From assembly GCF_963576675.1 (NCBI RefSeq), contig NC_088916.1, positions 17,026,501-17,090,500 of the forward strand: a stretch of DNA of 64,000 nucleotides, given 5' to 3'. This DNA is from Euphorbia lathyris. Taxonomy: Eukaryota > Streptophyta > Magnoliopsida > Malpighiales > Euphorbiaceae. The translations under genes and the position numbers were made by a program. Shown in pieces: positions 56,681 through 64,000 of the stretch. Below the pieces are notes generated by a model that was not told the origin of the DNA, did not search any database, and saw only the letters and a program-made list of their open reading frames with translations. The first letter of the stretch is position 1, and the number at the start of each line of letters is the position of its first letter.

Positions 56681-57282
56681 TTTTAGTGATTGAAACTCTA
56701 ATTAATTATCCCTAACATTAATTAATTATTAATTTGATTAATAATAATTATCTAGATATAATTAGTTATTATTTAGATAATAGTAAAGTGTTTATTTAAT
56801 TATCTAATTAGGAATCCTATTCCGAATAAGATTCCAATTATTTAATTACCTAACACAACTGGCATTAGGGTTCAGAGAAGTCTAGAAATAGACTCTCTAA
56901 CCCTAGAATTTCGACCCACACAGTGAAAGAAGAGAAGGAATCATTCCGTCGTCGTCTCGGCTAATTTACTTTATTTCTTACTCTCTCTTTGATCTCGTAT
57001 CGATTTCTGTTAGAGGCAATCATTGCGATTGCTATACTTTAAAGGTTGATTACTGATTAGTTTTGTTTTTCTGTGTTGAATAAAAACGTTCGTTGCTCAC
57101 GAGTTGATAATAAGAAGTTGTGGGCACTTCGTTTGCAACGGTAGATAGTTCTTCACTAAAGGTATTACTTTATATCCCTCTTTATATGAAATAACAATTA
57201 ACAGATCTTGGAAAAAGGAAAATAGATAAAATAGATAAAATTTTATTATTCCGCTACGCCTAGGCTTGTCTATTTTCCTACA

Positions 57283-57400
57283 CTATACACCACGGTGTGA
57301 GGTCACCCCTAAGTTCGTACATATTAGTGTGACATTTTGAAGGTTGTACATCAAAGTGTGATTTAGAGTAAAGGTTGTATACCATGTGTGAAATTTACCT
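57283..57400. other. Short spacer between copia LTR and gypsy LTR
   Basis: 118 bp with phrases such as ACCACGGTGTGAGGTCACC and GTGTGAAATTTACC. No gene. Confidence 0.5.
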
Positions 57401-58376
57401 TGATAACAACCCAAATTATTCTTGAATAAGGAATAAGGGAAAATTAATAGAAATAATGGCAAACCATTATTCCTTCTAAAAGAGATATTTATGCATGATT
57501 AATGTGGAATTAATGATAATTAATGCAGGATTAATGCAGGGGTGAATATGCAAATAATGAGGAAAAGAAAGGAGTCTTTAGCATTATGCCACGTCGTGTG
57601 GACCATGACGAGACCCACCATTGTTCTCAAGGAGAGCGTACATACACCTTGACAGATCTAAGAATACCAAAATGCGCCTTTATTACCATCCATGAATGGG
57701 AATAAATACAATTAAATGACAATTAATAGCCATTAAAGGGGAATAAAGACTTGGCTGTTCGAATACTCAAACTCTGAGGGTTTCAAGGATAAATGCTGGG
57801 ATTATTGGAGAATTGATAGCAATTAAAGATGAATAATGACATGACCGTTCATCTACATCTCCATAACATCCAAATATCATACATGGGGAAAAAGGATAAT
57901 TAGACAAAGAATGAAGGATCTGCCATCAATACTCTTATGGATAAAGATCCACCAACGAATCTCCAGATGGTGTATAAAGCAAGACTCATAAGTGGCGGAT
58001 CTACAGATTCCTCAACACGCCACAAACGGTCAAACGCCTTGGGAGACCCGCCGTCAAACATCGATATGCCCAAGGAACGGCCAAGCCGATTCCCAATAAA
58101 GGCAACTAATAACCCATTAATGAGCTAACGGTCATACTTGAATAAGATCAGTAACCGCCATTAATGGAGACTTTCTAGTTACCAAGAGTTACAACTACAT
58201 TAGTATAAATAGCTTGCATCCCAAGCTATTGAGGTACACTTACTGATTCTCTACTTTTGTGCTTACAGTTTATTCTCAGAAATATTACTGACTTTGGCAT
58301 CGGAGTGTCCCCGGCCGATCCCAACGGCGCCTCACAGGGAAGTGCTCCGATCAAGGATTTTTTCCACAAGTTATCA
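57401..58376 (+). repeat. Gypsy left LTR
   Basis: 976 bp, TG...CA, ending CCACAAGTTATCA. Near its 3' end it has ACTTTGGCATCGGAGTGTCC, a phrase common in Tat/Athila-type LTRs, and AGTATAAATAGC (58202-58213), a likely TATA box. Confidence 0.85.
58202..58213 (+). promoter_or_regulatory. Likely TATA box in the gypsy LTR
   Basis: AGTATAAATAGC matches the plant TATA consensus and lies 160 bp before the LTR end, so R and U5 would follow. Confidence 0.55.
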
Positions 58377-60235
58377 ATTGGTGCGGTGAACGTGGATCTC
58401 TAACAAACAGAAGATCACAAAATCTTGATTGTATAGAGTTTCACAAAGAACAAAACAATGGAGTCAACATAATAGGAATCCCGACCTCAAACATTGGCTC
58501 AATCAGTACAACAAATCTATCCAAAGATAGAATTTTCTATAGATCGGTGGGAAGGAGTTTTCTACATTAAATCTGGAAGTTTATGATAAACAAGATAAGT
58601 TTCTTCTCCTTTCTTGTTCCATTTTTAATTAAAGAAAATTAAAGTTTCTTACCCTCATAAAGTGCTATGAATATCATACATGTTATTATGATAAATCTAA
58701 TGAATTGTGAAAGATAAAGTCATAGACACAAATCTTTCATTAAATCTTGCATGCTCAATATGCCTTATATTTTTATGCATGACGAGTATAATATGTCATT
58801 ATCGTTGAAATAGATCAAAATGCATATATCAGACATGTAATATTGGAATTTTATAAAAAAAAAATCATCCATTCAAGGTGATTTTATCACTTAATACTAA
58901 GATATCATAAAAGGCTTATGTAATTACAGATGATTTAGGTCTGATCAGTCTTTTGGGTGAACATGCATATAACTATTAGAAGAAATTACAAAAAAAAATC
59001 ATATTTGGTTTTTCTTGCAATATTCACCATCTATGTATGGCTTTTCTCATATATAGTACTTTTAATATCAGAAATTCATATTTTTTAATATTGTTTTGTC
59101 AAACAGTTATTTCATTCCCTTTTTTTTACAAGGATGTGTTTATTCATATAAAATCCGTTTATTTGACATTGTTAGAATTTCTGTTACCAACATACGAGAC
59201 TTGAAAATATTGAGTCTATTTGTGATTATCCTGTAACTGTCCCTAATTATTAAGGCCATTATGGGTAGATGAATTACCAAATTGGGTAAACAAAACTCTC
59301 AAGTCCTGAGCTAACTATAAAATAGTGCAAGTGTCAGTTTCGAATCAGAACATTAATTTATGCAAAGTTCTTAGGATAGACATGATAGTTTCTTAGAGAT
59401 TGTTTGGATGATGGCATATGAAGGTATGTGAGGATAAATTTTGGGTAATTTTCCATACACCCCAAATTGGAGGATAATCATGGTACATGTCTTTTTCTTC
59501 AAAAATTACCCTTTCTCTTTTATTTTATTTATACAAATGAAATGATATAAGAGTAATTTCATATATAACTATATTAGTTTAATTACACTTCATCCAAACA
59601 AGGCATTAATGATCTCTGAATGCCATTAATGCATGGATGCACAATATTAATTGCAAGTAAATAGCAACTATGTAAGATATCTTACCCAATATAGAATGTC
59701 ATAACTTTTATGATGTTTAAAATAAATATGCTATCTTGGATATTAATGCGCATTGAAATACAAAAGGACATTGTTCTTAAACCATTTTCATTATGATTAT
59801 TTATTAAGAATTCATTATGATATTTATGCGCAGTAGTAATCTTTATGGTTATGACCGTTATATGTGGTATTATTAACACAAGCACTATTAAAATTCTATT
59901 ATGAATTTGTTTGACATATAATATTTACTCGGTTTTATCCTTTGACTAAGTTCATTCTAGAGTCAGGGACCAACGTGAAGGAATTATTAAGTTGATTCCA
60001 AGATGAACTAAAAATTCCATAAAGAGACATTGCATCATACATGATATTTGCCAACAAGGCCAATTCAAACAGTCTTTTGTTATGAAGTATGTTCCATGGA
60101 TCAAGCCATTGATCCCCAAGGTAAGTGAATATAGCTTTTATGCCTTACCACAATCTTTTAATAATGGACAGGATATGCCCCACTTCTAGAGTTCTTTATG
60201 TACTAACCCACAAGTACAAGGGTATCACTAATACT
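58377..60235 (+). other. Gypsy leader/gag region, decayed
   Basis: Starts with the primer site, then AT-rich DNA full of stops. I recognise no domain, and it may contain an unrecognised insertion at about 58600-59950. Confidence 0.4.
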
Positions 60236-60720
60236 GCAACCAGCGCCTAACACCGGCATGAAAAGTAAAGCTCAATCCAGAGAAGTGTACATTCAGAGTC
60301 ACTTCAGAAAAATTCCTTAACTACATCATTAGCCAAAAAGGAGTTAGAACAAATCCAGATAAAGTAAAAGCCCTACGAGGAGAAAGGTGAAAAGAGCGCC
60401 TAAATGAAAGCCCCACAAAGGGTGAGAAAGATCCAGAGGTTGAACGGGTGGATCATCATACTAGGAAGATTGTCAACAAGCATTTCAAGGTACAAAACAA
60501 TTCCTAGCAGAACCACCCTTGATGAGCAGACCAATTTAAAGGGGAGACCTGCATTTGTACCTATCTGTCATGGATAAAGCTATATGCACCGTGGTTATTC
60601 AAGAAGAAGAAGGTCAACAGTTCCCCATCTATTATGTTAGCAAAATGTCGAAGGATGCGGAGACAAGATATTCGAAGCTAGATAAAATGGCTCCAGCGGT
60701 TGTGACAACATCCATCCGCG
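60236..60720 (+). pseudogene. Gypsy RT C-terminal and RNase H fragment
   Basis: Reading across several frames, 60255-60375 encodes KLNPEKCTFRVTSEKFLNYI and NPDKVKAL, the RT thumb region of gypsy elements. 60590-60720 encodes the RNase H phrase YYVSKMSKDAETRYSKLDK. Stops and frame changes separate the pieces. It lies upstream of the gag/protease pieces, which is not the normal order. Confidence 0.8.
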
Positions 60721-60819
60721 TCAAACCGTAGTTCCAAGCATAACCTCAACATGATCGAGATCAAAATCAAGAGCCAACTTCACCACCACTGAACACATAG
60801 ATGATGAGATTGAAAGGCG

Positions 60820-61270
60820 AGTGCATGTCGATCTAGATAGATGAGAGAACAATGCAGAAAGGTACGACCGTCCAGTTAACATGAATTCACCATTCACAAC
60901 ACGGATCATGTGGAACGAGGCGGACAGAAGGTTTAAAGCTCCCAACTTTCCACAATATAAAGGAGAAGAGTGCAATATAAACGGGACATTACATATCTCG
61001 AACCCAAAGGAGGGGAGCATGTAACCGTTGAAAGGAACGCCAAGACGTATTACAGGTTCCATAGAAGAAATGGTCACCACATTTTGAAGCTTGTTGGGAG
61101 CTGGAAAACTAGATAGAAAGAAATTCAAAAGTGTCATTAATGTCATAGCAGATGGACCAGTGTATCAGCCACCTCTGGAAAAAGCAAAAATATCCACTCT
61201 GGATAAAACATCCCTCAATTGCCCCTTTTGCAGAAACAGGTCCAGTAATCTCTCCACATACAGATGCGTT
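60820..61270 (+). pseudogene. Gypsy gag fragment
   Basis: In + frames with stops I read PFTTRIMWNEADRRFKAPNF (start of a Tat-type gag capsid), then YYRFHRRNGHH and AGKLDRKKF, a remnant of the region around the gag histidine/cysteine motif. The longer minus-strand frame here is a shadow. Confidence 0.6.
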
Positions 61271-61282
61271 GACGATTGAAGG

Positions 61283-62008
61283 ATGGGAGATGAAATGAAG
61301 CGAGTAATGGTAGACACGGGCAGTTCTTGCAATGTCATCACTAGAGGTGCATTCACCAAACTAAAGGTTGGTCCGATCCAAATAGAAACAACCATTGTTG
61401 ACATCATGGGAGTGACAGGTCACACTATCCAGACCAAGGGCCAGGTAACTTTGGAATGCAAGTTGGCGGATGATGATCAAGCGTGGATTGGTGATATGGA
61501 GTTCTCTATTATGGATGGACAATTAGCTTATAACATCATTCTTGGGTGGTCGTTCATCTCAGAGGTTGTAGCCTTAATTTCCACCCGCCGTCTGGCAATG
61601 TACATTCCCACCAGCAAATGAGGAGTAATGATTAGCGGGAACCAAAAGGTGGCTCAAGAGACCTACTCGGCGTCACTATCGATCCGCCCACAATCCAAAG
61701 ATGATGAAGGTGAGGAAGATGAACTTGTCACTACAGCTTTGGGCGACACAGAAATGCTCCTTATTGCTGATGAAAAGCGGGTGCGGATCGCCAAAGGATT
61801 AAAAGCTGAGATCAAGGAGGATGTTACAAAACTTCTCATTGAGTCTGAAAGCGTATTTGCATGGGAGAATAAGATCCCCACAGGAGTAAGCCCAGATGTG
61901 ATTACTCATAAGTTAAACATCATTGAGGATGCGGTTCTAGTTGCTCAGAAAAGACGGAACCATGGGCCTAAAAATCAGTATTTTTACGTATTCTTATATG
62001 TGCATTAA
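61283..62008 (+). pseudogene. Gypsy protease and start of reverse transcriptase
   Basis: 61283-61621 encodes an aspartic protease with VDTGSSCNVI (catalytic DTG), a hydrophobic flap region and IILGWSFI near its end. After the TGA stop, 61628-62008 encodes the linker and RT start: EESVFAWE-type phrase (SESVFAWENKIP), VSPDVITHKLNI and QKRRNHGP. RT then continues in another frame at about 62100-62195 (EEEIAKLKKADVIKEVIY, QWLAN) before breaking off. The RT palm with YVDD is missing. Confidence 0.85.
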
Positions 62009-62194
62009 ACTGTTATAGTATCCTATATTTTATAATTTATTCTTTCTCGCCATACTTCTTATATTCATTTGCCTAGTTTTGTTCTATATCTTTCCAAATT
62101 CTATAGAAGAAGAAATAGCAAAGCTGAAGAAGGCGGATGTAATCAAAGAGGTGATATACGCCCAGTGGCTGGCGAATGAAAAGTTCCACAGGCG

Positions 62195-62600
62195 GATCAA
62201 TTACCTCAAAGATAGGACAATTGATCCCCATCACGGGCGGATCCCCTTTCCACAAAGATAAGAAACACAGACCCTCAAGAGCTTTCAAATGAGCTCAACT
62301 CTCTCCTCAAAGACAGGAAAAATATTGGTCACCATCAAAAGCGGGTTAAAATTATCTCAAACATGAGAAAATTACACCCTAAACTTTCTCCTCAAAGATA
62401 GGAGAACAATAATCTCATCGGCGGATCGATCTACCTCAAAGATAGGAAACGATTGATCGCCGTCAGGGACGGGTTAAAAATTTCTCAGATGTGAGATCTT
62501 TACACCCTCAAGTATTCTTCTCAAAAGGAGAGTATTAAGACCCGCTGGCGGATCGATTTACCTCAAAGATAGGAAACAATTGATCACCTGGGGCAGCTTA
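62195..62600 (+). repeat. Tandem repeats of about 120 bp after the RT fragment
   Basis: ACCTCAAAGATAGGAAA(C)AATTGATC recurs near 62207, 62432 and 62560, with GGGTTAAAA and TTTACACCCTCAAG phrases between. The copies are diverged. Confidence 0.65.
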
Positions 62601-62778
62601 ACTTCCTCACCAGGAATAAAAGCTTCTAACCTTCACAAAGGTTCACACATTGGGGTACGGCTGGCCACCTACCCTAAACAATCAGAGAAATCCTAAACCA
62701 GATTCTAAAAAGTTACTTGCTAAAAGATATAATGCATTAGTAAAAATAGTTCTGGAAAGAAAAGGGTTCATCCAAATA

Positions 62779-63380
62779 ATGAAGCCTTGTCTTCATCCAA
62801 ACAATGAAGCCTCGTCTTCATCAAAGTAATGAAGCCCCGTCTTTATCAAAGTAATGAAGCCTCGTCTTCATCTCCAAATAATGAAGCCTCATCTTCATCC
62901 AAACAATGAAGCCTCGTCTTCATCAAAGCAATGGAGCCTCGTCTTCATCCAAAGTAATGAAGCCTCGTCTTCATCTCCAAGTAATGAAGCCTCGTCTTCA
63001 TCTCCAAATAATGAAGCCTCGTCTTCATCCAACAATGAAACCTCATCGTCATCCAAATAATGAAGCCTCGTCTTCATCCAAACAATGAAGCTTCGTCTTC
63101 ATCTCCAAATAATGAAGCCTCGTCTTCATCCAACAATGAAGCCTCGTCTTCATCTCCAAGTAATAAAGCCTCGTCTTCATCTCCAAATAATGAAGCCTCG
63201 TCTTCATCCAACAATGAAACCTCATCTTCATCCAAACAATGAAGCCTCGTCTTCATCCAAACAATGAAGCCTCGTCTTCATCCAAATAATGAAGCCTCGT
63301 CTTCATCCAAACAATGAAGCCTCATCTTCATCAAAGTAATGAATCCTCGTCTTCATCATAAAAATAACGAAGTCTCGCCT
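62779..63380 (+). repeat. Minisatellite with palindromic unit, about 24 copies
   Basis: ATGAAGCCTCGTCTTCAT plus a variable 5-10-bp spacer (CCAAACA, CTCCAAATA, CAAAGTA) repeats every 23-28 bp, roughly 24 times. ATGAAG and CTTCAT in each unit are inverted, so each unit can fold. Open frames through it are an artefact of repeat periodicity. Confidence 0.93.
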
Positions 63381-63829
63381 TCACAAATGCAAAGTAAAAA
63401 CACTTTGGAAAATGGATAAAGGCTAAAAGGCAAGTGCCTAGAGTGCCAAAACCCTCCACAAAATGCGCAAAAGTCCCTAAATGGCTGATCATTCTTACTA
63501 ATCCCTAAGGGCGGGTCATTCTCCTCAATATGGCAGAACTGAAGAAAAGAAGTCCCTAAGGCGAATCATAATCCTATGCGGTAGGAACAAATGGTCCCAT
63601 AAAGGGCGGGTTATTCCTTTCTAAAAGAAATATAACTCTCAAGAAGCCCCTAGAGGCTAACAATGGATACAGCTGACCACCTATCCACAAAGAAGAAAAA
63701 ACCCCTAAAAGCGTATCATATCCATATGTGATCCCCCATCTAGGGCGGGTCCACTTTCCTCCAAGATAGAAAAATAAAACACCATTTAGACAGCCCTAAA
63801 GAGCTTTTTATACCTTTAGGAGGGGCTTC
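63381..63829 (+). other. Gypsy 3' untranslated region
   Basis: No ORF. Phrases AAGGGCGGGT(C/T)ATTC and CCCTAAGG recur, probably a further degenerate repeat. It ends with the purine tract AGGAGGGGCTTC directly before the right LTR. Confidence 0.55.
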
Positions 63830-64000
63830 TGATAACAACCCAAATTATTCTTGAATAAGGAATAAGGGAAAATTAATAGAAATAATGACAAACCATTATT
63901 CCTTCTAAAAGAGATATTTATGCATGATTAATGTGGAATTAATGATAATTAATGCAGGATTAATGCAGGGGTGAATATGCAAATAATGAGAAAAAGGAAG
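63830..64000 (+). repeat. Gypsy right LTR, partial
   Basis: The first 171 bp match 57401 onward with very few differences, the one visible early on being ATGGCAAACC against ATGACAAACC. Confidence 0.9.

Larger units (their letters stand above)
50007..56685 (-). mobile_element. Full-length LINE (L1-like, plant RNase H type), 6.7 kb
   Basis: Flanked by a perfect 18-bp target duplication GTGATTGAAACTCTAATT (49989-50006 and 56686-56703). The poly-A tail is seen as poly-T at 50007-50016 on the plus strand. On the minus strand it has a 5' UTR with tandem repeats (56685-56142), ORF1 (56141-54189), a 33-bp gap, ORF2 (54155-50055) and a short 3' UTR. A complete structure, an uninterrupted 1,366-codon ORF2 and an unmutated duplication all indicate recent insertion. 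It sits inside the copia LTR. Confidence 0.96.
48758..57282 (+). repeat. Copia 3' LTR, interrupted by a full-length LINE
   Basis: A purine tract AAATGGGAGAA precedes TGTTGGAGTTTAGTGTCC, the LTR start. The LTR runs to 50006, is interrupted by the LINE (50007-56685), resumes at 56686 after the target duplication, and ends CTATTTTCCTACA at 57282. Without the LINE and one copy of the duplication it is about 1.8 kb. TG...CA ends and AT-rich promoter-like sequence support the call. No second LTR is in the window. Confidence 0.82.
57401..64000 (+). mobile_element. Decayed, rearranged Tat/Ogre-like Ty3/gypsy element (right LTR runs off the window)
   Basis: The left LTR (57401-58376) and the start of the right LTR (63830-64000) are nearly identical over the visible 171 bp, beginning TGATAACAACCCAAATTATT. 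After the left LTR comes ATTGGTGCGGTGAACG, at the position and of the type of gypsy primer sites. A purine tract AGGAGGGGCTTC precedes the right LTR. The interior keeps pieces of gag, protease, RT and RNase H, with many stops and in abnormal order, followed by tandem repeats. Long 3' repeats and the VITHKLNI-type RT start fit the Tat/Ogre group. The right flank is not visible. Confidence 0.85.

Noticed and set aside
60721..61146. Minus-strand 141-codon frame
   Set aside because: Opposite strand to the gypsy gag fragment, whose sense-strand phrases are recognisable; treated as chance.
62779..63267. Open frames through the minisatellite on both strands
   Set aside because: Repeat periodicity gives stop-free frames (NEASSSS, MKPRLH); no start context and no domain.
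62779..63380. CRISPR-like array
   Set aside because: Repeats are adjacent with very short similar spacers, in a plant retrotransposon 3' region; not a CRISPR.

Overview
The window is nuclear DNA of a eudicot plant; I cannot name the species. The grounds are spliced genes with GT-AG introns, AT-rich introns and intergenic DNA, and plant-type retroelements (copia with an initiator-Met primer site, a Tat/Ogre-like gypsy, LINEs with an RNase H tail, Mutator-like elements with 9-bp target duplications). Three ordinary host genes are present. They are a 22-exon dynamin-related protein 2 gene (DRP2, 1162-13316, +), the small subunit of TFIIF (RAP30/TFIIF-beta, 36809-39673, +) and a two-exon EF-hand plus zinc-binding protein (41099-42483, -). 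All three splice cleanly into full-length proteins.

Most of the rest is transposons. Region by region: 1-415 is the 3' end of a LINE. DRP2 carries in intron 10 a small Mutator-like element (6678-7432) that itself holds the 3' end of an RTE-type LINE. 15624-17659 is a foldback element sitting in a (TA)n tract, built from three ~510-bp repeats. 17904-30350 is a four-layer nest. An outer TAA-flanked MITE was split by an 11.7-kb Mutator-like element (18398-30140, perfect 9-bp TSD), which in turn contains another TAA-flanked MITE (18585-19622) and a near-complete copia element (21403-29927, perfect 5-bp TSD). 31332-34761 is a TIR-bounded element that carries a spliced plant-mobile-domain (PMD) gene between two hairpin-rich repeat clusters. 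35175-36280 is a decayed LINE. 42969-44454 (perfect 9-bp TSD) and 44541-45181 are further Mutator-like elements. 45877-48193 is a foldback element fused to a ~1-kb palindrome. 48194-57282 is a copia 3' end whose LTR was split by a full-length 6.7-kb LINE (50007-56685, 18-bp TSD, intact ORF2, ORF1 broken by one stop). From 57401 to the end is a decayed, rearranged Tat/Ogre-like gypsy element with a 3' minisatellite.

The most interesting pattern is a set of Mutator-like elements sharing a TIR core close to AATTACTAAACTAG. Each carries, inside its TIRs and on both sides of its cargo, clusters of its own short near-palindrome: TATCGATA-like in 18398-30140, TTCGCGAA-like in 42969-44454, and GGCGTGAT...ATACGCC in the PMD element. 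One of them carries an intact 102-codon coiled-coil ORF with a TATA box; another carries the PMD gene. This may be one transposon group with fast-changing subterminal repeat sites.
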